Below, in pieces: positions 25,183-33,786 of a DNA stretch of 33,807 nt. Position 1 is the stretch's first letter. Each line of letters begins with the position of its first letter. Source of the stretch: Lewinellaceae bacterium (GTDB lineage: Bacteria; Bacteroidota; Bacteroidia; Chitinophagales; Saprospiraceae); NCBI GenBank assembly GCA_947476195.1, contig CANJPT010000046.1, positions 1 through 33,807 on the forward strand, in the 5' to 3' direction. A program made the position numbers and the translations under genes. Under the pieces are notes generated by a model. That model had not been told where the DNA came from and made no database searches. It saw only the letters and a list, made by a program, of their open reading frames with translations.

Positions 25183-26175
25183 CTAAGCTTTACAAAGTTC
25201 TTTCGCCAGTTGCTTTGCAAAAAACGGCGCAAGTAAAGATCCTTTCGTTCCTAATCCATTGAAAATGAGTACGTTTGGATTTAAGGTGCTTGGCCCTACT
25301 ATGGGCCTTCGATCGATCATGGTGGGGCGAATACCAGATACATGCCTGACAATTTCGAAAGGCACCTCAAACATTTCCTTTAAATACCCCAGGATATAAT
25401 CGCGTCCTTCTTCACCCGGCAGAGTATCCTCAAAGTGCCATCGGTAAGTGCTGCCTACCCAAAAAGTACTATCGCCCATTGGGACGAGCAGCATGGTTTT
25501 TTTTAGCATGTCACTAGGGGGAGTTGCTGTAATCTGACCTGTAAATTTAATAATCAAAGCCTCTCCTTTAGAAACCCGAAACTGAGCTTCCGGGAAATAA
25601 GGGTTGGCCGTTGCACGCCATCCCTCACAAAATACGATCTGATCATAATCCTTCAGCAATGCTTCAGTCTCCTGATAATCAAAGTTTTTTTCAAAGAAGG
25701 ATCCTGTTTGACGGGCTACTTCCCGATAACTGGAAAGGAGCAATGGCAAATTGGCGCGGGCAGATTTTAGAATTACACCAAATCGAAAACCAGGCTTTAA
25801 ATATTGCCCCCATGCTCCAGGATCATCTGTTTCTCCCAAATGGTTGTTATATTCAGGCTGGGCACATCTGATGGACCAATCATTGGCTTCTTCGGGAGTG
25901 CCAAGTAAGCGAAGGGTAGGCCGTTCTTCCCAGATCTGGATGCCAAGTTCTTGTTCGAGTTGCTGGTAGGTTTCTTTTGCGACCGGGAAAAACTCGTCAA
26001 AACGCCAGGATTTGACAAATCGTTTGCCTGTAACAGGGTTGATAATTCCTGCGGCTGCAACAGAAGAGCTTCCAGTCAGGTTGCCGTCTGCAATATGTAC
26101 CTGCGCTCCTTGCTGTCGAAGTGCAGAAGCCAACAAGGTGCCTGCAATACCCTGGCCGATTATAAGTATGCTCAT
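25183..26175 (-). CDS. FAD-dependent oxidoreductase, DAO family
   Basis: A 330-aa flavoenzyme. The N-terminal dinucleotide motif is ILIIGQGIAGTLLASALRQQG, ending in an acidic residue (HIAD). A second FAD-contact region is SVAAAGIINPVTGKR, and the C-terminal FAD/substrate region is HVSGIRPTMIDRRPIVGPS with LNPNVLIFNGLGTKGSLLAP. This is the fold of D-amino-acid/glycine oxidases and of the FAD domain of MnmC. The substrate is not evident. Its start codon overlaps the stop of the upstream gene (ATGA, 26172-26175), so it is translationally coupled to the proline-linker protein; the flippase follows 30 bp downstream. Confidence 0.85.
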   Translation of the reverse strand: MSILIIGQGIAGTLLASALRQQGAQVHIADGNLTGSSSVAAAGIINPVTGKRFVKSWRFDEFFPVAKETYQQLEQELGIQIWEERPTLRLLGTPEEANDWSIRCAQPEYNNHLGETDDPGAWGQYLKPGFRFGVILKSARANLPLLLSSYREVARQTGSFFEKNFDYQETEALLKDYDQIVFCEGWRATANPYFPEAQFRVSKGEALIIKFTGQITATPPSDMLKKTMLLVPMGDSTFWVGSTYRWHFEDTLPGEEGRDYILGYLKEMFEVPFEIVRHVSGIRPTMIDRRPIVGPSTLNPNVLIFNGLGTKGSLLAPFFAKQLAKELCKA

Positions 26176-26870
26176 TTATATCTTCTCCGTACCAACTTGA
26201 CAAAGGCTTTGGCGCTTTCCAGTCTTTTTTTGTCGGTCCAGGCATAATGGACGGCACAGAATTGGACAAGATAATCTTTAGCTTCTTCAAATCGGGTAAA
26301 ACTATTGAGCGCCGAGAGTGCATTTTCAAATAATTTTCCGTCTCCTGCAAAAAGTTCGCTGGTATACATCAAGCGGTCGTTCAGTGCAATGGCTTTCTTA
26401 AGGTCAGCAATAGGAGCCTCCGCCAGCTTTTCAGAAAGTTCTTTGGCCAGTTTTTCTTCGAATAATACATCCAGGCCAATAGCACTGGTGGTAGTGGATG
26501 CAGGCACAGGCGCTGGTCGGGGCACCTCAACGGCTGCTGCTGGCACTGCTGCTGGTTGGGGCACTTCAACGGGTGCTGCTGGCGCTGGTGGTGGAATTTC
26601 TGCCTTCACAGGTGATGGCGGCGGTACCGGTGCGATTTCAACTGGTGGCACGGCAATCGGACTGCGATACTGAGGAGTATAAACTGGGACATACTCCTCC
26701 TTCGGTGCCACATAAGTATTTGATTCCGAAAGAATTGCATCGTATAATTCACGGATGTAGGAGGCCATGATGTCTACATCGATCCGGATCGTATTTTCCT
26801 GATCTTTGCTCATGCGGGTGAACTCACGATTGAGTTTGTCGAGATAAATTTTTGCCTTTTGAAAATCCAT
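26172..26870 (-). CDS. Conserved protein with proline-rich linker, function unknown
   Basis: The reading frame extends to 27002, but the ATG at 26870 is the likely start: the residues before it look non-coding, and MDFQKAKIYLDKLNREF begins a helical domain. The 232-aa product has three parts. Residues 1-48 are helical. Residues about 55-130 are a Pro/Ala/Val-rich linker with near-repeats of VEVPQPAAVPA/VEVPRPAPVPA. Residues about 134-232 are a helical domain with LNDRLMYTSELFAGDGKLFENALSALN. There is no signal peptide or membrane segment, so it is probably cytoplasmic. It is the first gene of the run that continues with the FAD oxidoreductase (4-bp overlap) and the flippase. I recognise the style as common in Bacteroidota but cannot name a function. 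Confidence 0.75.
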   Translation of the reverse strand: MDFQKAKIYLDKLNREFTRMSKDQENTIRIDVDIMASYIRELYDAILSESNTYVAPKEEYVPVYTPQYRSPIAVPPVEIAPVPPPSPVKAEIPPPAPAAPVEVPQPAAVPAAAVEVPRPAPVPASTTTSAIGLDVLFEEKLAKELSEKLAEAPIADLKKAIALNDRLMYTSELFAGDGKLFENALSALNSFTRFEEAKDYLVQFCAVHYAWTDKKRLESAKAFVKLVRRRYK

Positions 26871-27053
26871 TAGCGGGAGGGTTTGAGAAGAGTGCTTATT
26901 TTCACCGGCGAATTTCTGAAAGTTTTTGGATGTTGAGGCAATTGCTTTGCAAGTCAGGGCTAAATTACTCTCTGATTCCAATATTATTTGCGAACCTTCC
27001 AATCAATCGCTGATTTTCAATCACTAATTAACCAATCACCAATCCACTAACTC

Positions 27054-27638
27054 GTGTTTTTAGAACCACATTTCAAAGGACAGCGCCGGGGCTGGATCGA
27101 AGTTGTCTGCGGCTGTATGTTTTCTGGCAAAACGGAAGAGCTGATCCGGCGGCTTCGGCGCGCTAAAATAGCAGATATGAAGGTTGAGGTTTTTAAACCA
27201 AAGATCGATACCCGTTATGATGAGATCGCTATCGTTTCGCACGATACGACTTCGGTATTGGCGCAGCCCATAAGCCATTCCTCAAAACTGTTGGAGGTCA
27301 GCAATGATACCACCGTTGTAGGCGTAGACGAGGCGCAATTTTTTGATCTGGACCTGCCCGATGTTTGTCAGGAACTCGCTTTGCGTGGTATCCGGGTCAT
27401 TGTGGCAGGCCTGGATATGGATTATCGCGGTGTTCCGTTCGGCCCGATTCCGTCGCTTTTGGCGGTGGCCGAGTATGTCACCAAGGTCCACGCGATCTGT
27501 GTGCATTGTGGGAACCTTGCGACGCATTCCTACCGGTTGGCCGACGAGGACTCTGTTGTATTGTTAGGCGAAAAAGGCCAGTATGAGCCGAGATGTCGTT
27601 CTTGTTATCAAATGGGGAATATTTTGAGGCTAAAGTGA
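27054..27638 (+). CDS. tdk: Thymidine kinase
   Basis: Phosphorylates thymidine to dTMP with ATP in the salvage pathway. The 194-aa product is a type II (TK1-like) enzyme. The P-loop GCMFSGKT covers residues 20-27, VDEAQFF holds the catalytic Glu93, and the zinc site is formed by CVHC (149-152) and CRSC (181-184). The lasso-loop region lies between, with YRLADEDSV. The start is a GTG at 27054, supported by the family's usual N-terminus (MFLEP...GWIEVVCG); no ATG is near. The gene is divergent from the operon at 26870. lysA follows 26 bp downstream but appears to have its own promoter. Confidence 0.97.
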   Translation: MFLEPHFKGQRRGWIEVVCGCMFSGKTEELIRRLRRAKIADMKVEVFKPKIDTRYDEIAIVSHDTTSVLAQPISHSSKLLEVSNDTTVVGVDEAQFFDLDLPDVCQELALRGIRVIVAGLDMDYRGVPFGPIPSLLAVAEYVTKVHAICVHCGNLATHSYRLADEDSVVLLGEKGQYEPRCRSCYQMGNILRLK

Positions 27639-27652
27639 GCTTGAATACTTTT

Positions 27653-27660
27653 TACCTTTG
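27653..27660 (+). promoter_or_regulatory. Putative -7 element directly ahead of lysA
   Basis: TACCTTTG fits TAnnTTTG and ends only 4 nt before the lysA ATG (27665). If it is used, transcription would begin at or within a few bases of the start codon, giving a leaderless or near-leaderless mRNA. A TTTG at 27623-27626 is 26 bp upstream, somewhat far for a -33 element. Confidence 0.45.
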
Positions 27661-27664
27661 CCCC

Positions 27665-28897
27665 ATGCAACTCATCAACGATAAATACCAATTCACCGGT
27701 GGCATAGACCCGCTCCAACTCTGCAAACAATACGGCACTCCACTCTACGTCTATGACGCAGATATCATTGAACGCCAATATAAGCGCATCACGAAGGCCT
27801 ATACATACCCGAAATTTCGCGTCCACTATGCTTGCAAGGCCCTGAACAACCTGACCGTGCTGCGGCTGCTGCGCCAAATGGGTTCGGCTTTGGACTGTGT
27901 TTCAATCAATGAAGTCCGGCTTGGGCTTTTGGCTGGTTACCCGGCACAAGACATTCTTTTTACGCCCAATTTTGCAGGTGCAGACGAATACGAGGAAGCC
28001 GTCGGACTGGGGGTTAAAATCAATATTGATGCCATCCCGATGTTGGAAACCTGGGGACTTCATCATCCCGATGTTCCCTTTTGTATCCGAATCAACCCGC
28101 ACTTGATGGCCGGGGGGAATGATAAGATTAGTGTCGGGCACATAGATTCCAAGTTTGGAATCAGCATCCACCAATTGCCTCATGTGATGCGGATCGTTGA
28201 AAATCAAAAACTTAAGGTGGAAGGATTGCACATGCACACCGGATCGGATATCCTGGATGTGGATGTGTTTTTGCGTGGCGCAGAAATCCTGTTTGAAGCA
28301 GCACGAAAATTCCCTGATCTGAAATATATTGATCTGGGTAGTGGCTTTAAAGTGCCATACAAACCCGATGATATTGAAACGGATGTGGAGGAAGTAGGCG
28401 AAAAGCTCAGCCAGCGGTTTACTGAATTTTGCCAAGAATATGGCCGTGAACTGACCCTGATGATTGAGCCAGGCAAATTTCTGGTCAGTGAAGCGGGTCA
28501 CTTTTTTGCCAAATGTACCCTGGTGAAACAGACAACCTCAACGGCCTTTGTTGGCCTGGATACCGGGTTTAATCACCTTATCCGACCTATGTTTTATGGC
28601 GCTTTTCATAAAATTGTAAATGTGACTGAACCCACGTTCAAACCCAGGATCTATAATGTGGTGGGCAATATCTGCGAAACGGACACCTTCGCTGCCGACC
28701 GACGCATCGCTGAAGTGGTGGAAGGGGATATCCTATGTTTTTTCAATGCCGGGGCGTATGGTTATACAATGGCCTCCAATTTCAATTCGCGTCTTAGGCC
28801 TGCCGAGGTATTGATCTATAAAGGGGAAGCCCATCTTATTCGTGAACGGGATACGTTTGAGGATTTGGTGCGAGGGCAACTGGACGTGAAATTGTAA
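27665..28897 (+). CDS. lysA: Diaminopimelate decarboxylase
   Basis: Catalyses the last step of lysine synthesis, meso-diaminopimelate to L-lysine, with pyridoxal phosphate. The frame is open from 27593, but the ATG at 27665 gives a 410-aa protein starting with the usual MQLINDKYQF. Fold-type III barrel motifs in order: HYACKALNN with the PLP Lys58, ALDCVSINEVRLGL, HMHTGSDI, DLGSGFKVPY, MIEPGKFLV, and GNICETDTFA with the substrate-binding Cys337. FFNAGAYGYTMASNFNSR is near the end. It follows tdk on the same strand, but the two have no functional link. Confidence 0.95.
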   Translation: MQLINDKYQFTGGIDPLQLCKQYGTPLYVYDADIIERQYKRITKAYTYPKFRVHYACKALNNLTVLRLLRQMGSALDCVSINEVRLGLLAGYPAQDILFTPNFAGADEYEEAVGLGVKINIDAIPMLETWGLHHPDVPFCIRINPHLMAGGNDKISVGHIDSKFGISIHQLPHVMRIVENQKLKVEGLHMHTGSDILDVDVFLRGAEILFEAARKFPDLKYIDLGSGFKVPYKPDDIETDVEEVGEKLSQRFTEFCQEYGRELTLMIEPGKFLVSEAGHFFAKCTLVKQTTSTAFVGLDTGFNHLIRPMFYGAFHKIVNVTEPTFKPRIYNVVGNICETDTFAADRRIAEVVEGDILCFFNAGAYGYTMASNFNSRLRPAEVLIYKGEAHLIRERDTFEDLVRGQLDVKL

Positions 28898-29042
28898 GGG
28901 TTATGGACCGTACATCCCGCTAATGTTTGATTGAAACCAATCTGCTTGATTTTATCTCTGCTGGCGGGTTTCTTCTGGTGTAGCATCGATTCCTGCGAAC
29001 TTATTCGGGTAGCTTTAGATGTTCAATGTCCTATAATAGCCA
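28898..29042. other. Non-coding gap after lysA
   Basis: Together with the MITE that follows, this forms a 323-bp gene-free gap up to 29220. I see no gene in it. A weak CCCGC...GCGGG pairing (28916-28920 with 28974-28978) has a 53-nt loop and is not a convincing terminator. Confidence 0.4.
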
Positions 29043-29151
29043 CAAATAAAGCATACTACTGGACATTTTTGTTTTGCCCACAGACCTAAAAGGTTTCCAA
29101 AAATCTTATAGGTCTCGATTTTAGAAAATGTCCGGTAGTGTGCAAATAAAG
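29043..29151. mobile_element. MITE (91 bp) with 9-bp target duplication
   Basis: The direct repeats CAAATAAAG at 29043-29051 and 29143-29151 flank a 91-bp element (29052-29142). Its termini are 18-bp inverted repeats: CATACTACTGGACATTTT, and the reverse complement of the right end CACACTACCGGACATTTT, matching at 16 of 18 positions. Inside, a second hairpin pairs AGACCTAAAAGGTTT (29082-29096) with AAATCTTATAGGTCT (29101-29115) at 13 of 15 positions, so the whole element is nearly palindromic. It has no coding capacity. The 9-bp duplication shows transposition by an enzyme supplied in trans; the parent family is not identified. It lies just upstream of the 29221 gene. Confidence 0.75.
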
Positions 29152-29220
29152 ATACTATTCCATCAAGTAAACTTGCTTTTTACTGCACCTTTGCTCTTCC
29201 TTTTACATAAAGCTCCAAAC

Positions 29221-29751
29221 ATGGACTCACTCAACTACCTCAAAGCAGTAAAAAACGGAGAGCTACATTTTGCGGATGGTTCTATTCAGGATATTCCTCA
29301 TTGGAATTCTTTAAATGCGACCCATATTTTTTTTGTGCGTCATGCAGAAAAAGACAGGAATGAGCTTCACGATCCAGTCCTTTCCACGGAAGGAGAAGCC
29401 AGGGCTGAACGTCTGGGTCGCATCATGGCTGAAGCCGGCTTGGATAGCTTGTATGCTTCACCTGCCCGTCGGTCTCAATTGACCGCAGCGCCTGTGCAAA
29501 GGCGTGGAAATACACCGCCTATTGAAATCTATGACCCAGCTGATCTGGAAGATTGGATATTAGTACTGGCATGCGATAGCATAGGCAAAAAAATCATGAT
29601 CGTAGGGCATCAGGACTCTATACCGCAGATGCTCAACGGATTGGATGGCGGTTGCTCCGAATTTGACAATATATCCAACACTGATTTTGGAAAGTTTTAT
29701 GTAGTCGCAATTTCCGAAGTTGATATGGAAGTGAATGAATTTCGATATTGA
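29221..29751 (+). CDS. Histidine phosphatase superfamily protein
   Basis: A 176-aa protein of the phosphoglycerate mutase-like branch. The catalytic RHG-type motif appears as FVRHAEKD near residues 37-44, LSTEGEARAERLG is the usual next segment, LYASPARRSQLTAAP the third, and IMIVGHQDSIPQML holds the second catalytic His. This is the SixA/short phosphatase layout; the substrate is unknown. The frame opens at 29128 inside the MITE, but the ATG at 29221 is preferred because earlier codons are element-derived. A weak promoter-like CACCTTTG lies about 25 bp upstream. The kbl gene follows 54 bp downstream. Confidence 0.85.
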   Translation: MDSLNYLKAVKNGELHFADGSIQDIPHWNSLNATHIFFVRHAEKDRNELHDPVLSTEGEARAERLGRIMAEAGLDSLYASPARRSQLTAAPVQRRGNTPPIEIYDPADLEDWILVLACDSIGKKIMIVGHQDSIPQMLNGLDGGCSEFDNISNTDFGKFYVVAISEVDMEVNEFRY

Positions 29752-29805
29752 AAATTAGAACCTCCGATGTTTCCTATTAAAAACAAATCAACAAATCCAC
29801 CTACC

Positions 29806-30996
29806 ATGTTCAGCAATGTAAAAACAGCCCTCCAAACCGAAATACAGGGCATCCGCGACGCAGGTCTTTATAAACAGGAGCGCATCATAACCACCCCACA
29901 AGGTCCTGTTATTGACACGACCACACAGCGCGACCTGCTTAACTTTTGCGCAAACAACTACCTTGGACTCAGTAGCCATCCCGAAGTCATCGAAGCGGCC
30001 ATTGAGGCCATTCGAACCCATGGTTATGGGCTTTCAAGTGTGCGCTTCATTTGTGGCACCCAAGATATTCACAAGGAACTGGAGCGAAGTATTGCTACAT
30101 TTCTTGGGATGGAAGATACCATTTTATATGCTGCAGCTTTTGATGCCAATGGTGGATTATTCGAGGTGCTACTTGGCGAAGAAGATGCCATTATTAGTGA
30201 TGAATTGAACCACGCGAGTATCATTGACGGCATTCGTTTGTGCAAAGCCAAACGATTTCGCTATAAACACAATGATATGAATTCACTGGAGGAGTGCCTC
30301 AAAGAAGCCTCTGGTGCGCGCCGGAAGCTCATTTTTACCGACGGTGCGTTTTCAATGGATGGAACCATTGCCCAGTTGGATGAGATCTGTGATCTTGCCG
30401 ATAAGTATGATGCCATGGTCGGCATTGATGAGTGTCATGCCTCTGGATTCCTGGGCAAAACCGGGCGCGGCACCCATGAATATCGCGGTGTAATGGATCG
30501 CATCGACATCGTGACTGGTACCCTGGGTAAAGCGTTGGGCGGGGCGAGTGGTGGCTTTACTTCGGCTAAAAAAGAGATCGTGGAAATGCTTCGCCAACGG
30601 TCGAGGCCCTATTTGTTCTCCAATACGGTGGCTCCGAGTATCGTAGGTGCAAGTATAAAAGTCCTGGAATTACTTAGCGGCAGCACAACTTTGCGTGACA
30701 AACTTGAACGCAATACCAAATACTTCCGTTCAGCCATGACTGCGGCAGGCTTCGATATGATCCCGGGCGAACACCCCATAGTCCCGATCATGTTGTATGA
30801 CGCTCCTCTGGCACAAAAATTTGCCGCTCGCTTGTTGGATGAAGGAATATATGTGATTGGCTTCTTTTTCCCGGTGGTAGCCCAAGGCAAAGCCCGGATT
30901 CGGGTGCAACTTTCTGCTGCGCATGATCAAGCGCATTTGGAGCAGGCTGTGGCTGCATTTACAAAGGTAGGAAAGGAATTGGGGGTAATTAAATGA
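29806..30996 (+). CDS. kbl: Glycine C-acetyltransferase (2-amino-3-ketobutyrate CoA ligase)
   Basis: Cleaves 2-amino-3-ketobutyrate with CoA to glycine and acetyl-CoA in threonine breakdown, using PLP. The frame extends to 29767, but the ATG at 29806 gives 396 aa, close to the 398 of E. coli Kbl. Landmarks: [81 protein letters not shown], and [14 protein letters not shown] with the PLP Lys242. This pattern favours Kbl over the related 8-amino-7-oxononanoate synthase (BioF). The usual partner, threonine dehydrogenase (tdh), is not in the window. Confidence 0.95.
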   Translation: MFSNVKTALQTEIQGIRDAGLYKQERIITTPQGPVIDTTTQRDLLNFCANNYLGLSSHPEVIEAAIEAIRTHGYGLSSVRFICGTQDIHKELERSIATFLGMEDTILYAAAFDANGGLFEVLLGEEDAIISDELNHASIIDGIRLCKAKRFRYKHNDMNSLEECLKEASGARRKLIFTDGAFSMDGTIAQLDEICDLADKYDAMVGIDECHASGFLGKTGRGTHEYRGVMDRIDIVTGTLGKALGGASGGFTSAKKEIVEMLRQRSRPYLFSNTVAPSIVGASIKVLELLSGSTTLRDKLERNTKYFRSAMTAAGFDMIPGEHPIVPIMLYDAPLAQKFAARLLDEGIYVIGFFFPVVAQGKARIRVQLSAAHDQAHLEQAVAAFTKVGKELGVIK

Positions 30997-31085
30997 GGAA
31001 TTGCACCACATGAATCAAGTAAGCTGCATGCTCAAGAGTTATGCCCATTTCAAAACCCATTCCACAAATTACACGGCCCACTGAA

Positions 31086-31820
31086 ATGCAGATAGTACCT
31101 CAATTACAACAGCCACTCAAGTGTATCATCGTTGAAGATGAGCCACTGGCTGCTGAGATATTAGCCGAATATGTGAATCAGACCCCGTTTCTGGAACTTA
31201 CCCATATCTGTTTCGATGCGATCAAAGCGCTGGATGTGGTGCGCCAAAATCCGGTAGATGTAATGTTTTTGGATATTAATCTGCCTAAACTGAATGGTTT
31301 GGAACTTTTGAAAACACTGTTACATCAACCTCGAGTCATCATCACCTCCGCCTACCACCAATACGCTGTGCAGGGTTTTGAATTGCAGGTGATCGATTAC
31401 CTGTTAAAGCCTATAGAATTAGCCCGGTATACAAAAGCCGTCAACAAGCTTTTGCAACCTCAGCGCAACCAGGATGTAATTACCCAAAAGCCTGCCGAAC
31501 ACCTTGTACGGCCCTATTACTTTTTCACGGTCAGTAAGCGTTCGGTCAAGATTTACCTCGATGAGATCCTATACGTTGAGAGCTTAAAAGATTCAGTGTC
31601 AATAGTTACTAGCACAAAAGCATACAATACCCATTATCAATTGGGCGAGTTGGAAGACCTGATGCGTTTGGATAATTTTTTGCGCATTCACCGTTCGTTC
31701 ATGGTGGCTATTGACAAAATTGAATCCTTTTCAGCGGTTGAAATTGAGATCGCCGGGCGCACTTTGCCCATTGGACGCAGCCATAAATTGTACGTCATGG
31801 AAAAATTAGGCAGGAAATAA
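31086..31820 (+). CDS. LytTR-family response regulator
   Basis: A 244-aa DNA-binding response regulator. The frame extends to 31041, but the ATG at 31086 is about 12 residues ahead of the receiver domain. The REC domain has the acidic pocket VEDE (16-19), the phospho-acceptor Asp63 in VMFLDINLPKLNG, the switch residues ITSAYHQYAV and the conserved Lys in YLLKPIE. The LytTR domain covers about residues 143-244 (FFTVSKRSVKIYLDEILYVE, LEDLMRLDNFLRIHRSFMVA). It is followed 55 bp downstream by the LytS-type kinase gene, its evident partner. The start may also be GTG/ATG variants upstream, but the extra residues look unconserved. Confidence 0.93.
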   Translation: MQIVPQLQQPLKCIIVEDEPLAAEILAEYVNQTPFLELTHICFDAIKALDVVRQNPVDVMFLDINLPKLNGLELLKTLLHQPRVIITSAYHQYAVQGFELQVIDYLLKPIELARYTKAVNKLLQPQRNQDVITQKPAEHLVRPYYFFTVSKRSVKIYLDEILYVESLKDSVSIVTSTKAYNTHYQLGELEDLMRLDNFLRIHRSFMVAIDKIESFSAVEIEIAGRTLPIGRSHKLYVMEKLGRK

Positions 31821-31875
31821 GGCTAACAAAGCTTCAAATTTATGGTTAAAATCAAATACATTCATCATTCCTTAA

Positions 31876-33786
31876 ATGCAAGGTCCATCCAATAAATCCA
31901 AATCTACTCTGGCAGACGATGGAACGCTTTTGCGCCGATTGAGCAACAACCTGTCGCGTTGGGCTTTTACGGATTTTGAGCAGGCTAATTTTGCGTTGAC
32001 AGAGTTGGGCCGTTTGATTAACCCACGAAGCCCTTTTGATATTCGCCTTTCGTATCACAGAAGCGCAGCTTTCTTAGAGAATCAATGGTTCCGACATGAA
32101 CAGGCTTTGATGCATGCAAGGCTAGCCGTGAGCATTCTGGAAAGCCTTGCAGATGGCTGGGGATTAGCCGAAACCTGGGCTGACATTGCGGCCACTAACC
32201 TCAATCAAAGGGACTGGACCGCTGCTGAAGATGCCCTCCAACGTGCCAAACGGCATCTGGGTGACCATGCCCCGCCCCGACTTCGGGCACATATCACCTG
32301 TCGGGAAGGGTTTTTCTATCTTCTGCTCGGAAATCCCCGTAAAGCACTTGACTGTCTGCTGGAGGCAGAAAAAGATTTCCTACAGTTAGAAAAGGAAACA
32401 GCTACCCTCAAGGACTGGTATATCAAAACCCTGATCCTCAGTGGACTGGGCCAACTTTACGAATACCTCGGTGAAGAAGATAAAAGTCAGGAAGCCTACC
32501 GCAGTGTATTGCCCATCGTGGAGAAATACCAACTCCGCCCGCGTTTGGCCTGGCACTATCTGAATGCAGGGCGGGCGCAGCTCGCCCTCAATAATACAGA
32601 GGTAGCACAGGGGCATTTTGAAAAAGTACTCATCGTAGCAGGTGCAGGCGATTCGGAGGCGAAAACACTGGCGCTTAGCAATTTGGGTATTATGGCAACA
32701 CTGGCAGGCAATGCTCCCAAAGCATTCAATATGTTTGGTCAAGCGGCAGCCGATTATAACCCACCGGCAAAACCTTCTGATTTTACCAATCTTTCAAAAA
32801 TAGAAAGCTGGAGCGCAGCGCTTTATTTAAAATTGGAAAATATCGAAGAAGCAGAACAACATTATCTCCTAGCCTGGAAAATAGGCCAACAAGGCAATGA
32901 TCTTTATCACCTGGCTCAAGTCAGCCAAGGGCTTTCTTCGCTTTATGAAAGTACGGGCAATTACGAACATGCCTTTGAATGGCAGCGTCAGGTAACGGAA
33001 CTCAACCAAACCCATTTTAGTAAACTTCGCGATAACGAACGGCAAGAGATAGAAATCCGTCATCAACTGGAGCGCAATAAGCAGGAGGCCCAGATGGCGC
33101 GACTCCGCATAGCCGGACTACAACTTCGTGCCTTACGGGCGCAAATGAACCCGCACTTCATGTTCAATTCAATGAATGCGATCCAGGGATTGGTTACGTC
33201 TGGGCGTAACACCGAAGCTGAATCCTATCTTGCCAAATTTGCTAAAATGATGCGCCATACCTTGGAGTATTCTGAACTCGAAGAGGTGTCGTTGGAGCAG
33301 GAGATAGAGTTCCTGGATCGTTATTTGGACATCAACAAGAAATTGCGCTTTAGGGATCGGCTTGATTTTCAAATCATTTTGCCCAAAAATGAGGAGCTTG
33401 ATGAGTTGTTTGTACCTACCATGATTGTGCAGCCATTTGTCGAAAACGCCATTGAACACGGTTTGCGCCCTCGGCAGGAAGGTCGGCTCACGATTCGTTT
33501 TGAAGTAATGCCAGAGGATGATTTATTGCTGAAATGCACGATTGAGGACGATGGCGTGGGCTACAACAAAGGCCAGGAGAAAGCTGCAGCTCAGGCTGGC
33601 GCAGGATTTCAAAAACACCGGTCAAGAGGCATGGAAATCACGCATGAACGCTTGCTTTTGCTACATCAAATCCAGAAGCGACCTGGGGATAAATTTATCC
33701 AGATTCAAGATTTGGCAGATATTACGAATGGGCAGCGCTCTGGTACCCGGGTGGAGGTTTTGCTCCCAATTATGAATGGAATATAA
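31876..33786 (+). CDS. Soluble TPR-LytS-type sensor histidine kinase
   Basis: A 636-aa kinase. Residues about 1-395 are tandem TPR-like helical repeats, for example the segment with GLGQLYEYLGEEDKSQEAYRSVL. A short coiled coil follows at about 385-425 (LRDNERQEIEIRHQLERNKQEAQ). The His_kinase domain has RAQMNPHFMFNSMNAIQGLV with phospho-acceptor His427. The ATPase domain has the N box IVQPFVENAIEHGL (Asn524) and the G1 box IEDDGVGY near 556-563. There is no signal peptide and no transmembrane helix, so the kinase should sense a cytoplasmic signal or protein partner through its TPRs. It is paired with the LytTR regulator just upstream. The gene is complete, with 21 nt remaining to the window edge. 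Confidence 0.93.
   Translation: MQGPSNKSKSTLADDGTLLRRLSNNLSRWAFTDFEQANFALTELGRLINPRSPFDIRLSYHRSAAFLENQWFRHEQALMHARLAVSILESLADGWGLAETWADIAATNLNQRDWTAAEDALQRAKRHLGDHAPPRLRAHITCREGFFYLLLGNPRKALDCLLEAEKDFLQLEKETATLKDWYIKTLILSGLGQLYEYLGEEDKSQEAYRSVLPIVEKYQLRPRLAWHYLNAGRAQLALNNTEVAQGHFEKVLIVAGAGDSEAKTLALSNLGIMATLAGNAPKAFNMFGQAAADYNPPAKPSDFTNLSKIESWSAALYLKLENIEEAEQHYLLAWKIGQQGNDLYHLAQVSQGLSSLYESTGNYEHAFEWQRQVTELNQTHFSKLRDNERQEIEIRHQLERNKQEAQMARLRIAGLQLRALRAQMNPHFMFNSMNAIQGLVTSGRNTEAESYLAKFAKMMRHTLEYSELEEVSLEQEIEFLDRYLDINKKLRFRDRLDFQIILPKNEELDELFVPTMIVQPFVENAIEHGLRPRQEGRLTIRFEVMPEDDLLLKCTIEDDGVGYNKGQEKAAAQAGAGFQKHRSRGMEITHERLLLLHQIQKRPGDKFIQIQDLADITNGQRSGTRVEVLLPIMNGI

Noticed and set aside
26871-27002. 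44-residue extension of the proline-linker protein
   Set aside because: It begins with TTG, has no homologous look, and the ATG at 26870 starts the structured domain.
27593-27664. N-terminal extension of lysA overlapping tdk
   Set aside because: The extra 24 residues are encoded in the end of tdk and the promoter-like element. The ATG at 27665 matches the family start.
28916-28978. Possible terminator after lysA
   Set aside because: Only five pairs with a 53-nt loop; not a credible hairpin.
29128-29220. N-terminal extension of the histidine phosphatase with a signal-peptide-like stretch
   Set aside because: The start codon and first codons are part of the MITE and its flank; the domain begins normally from the ATG at 29221.
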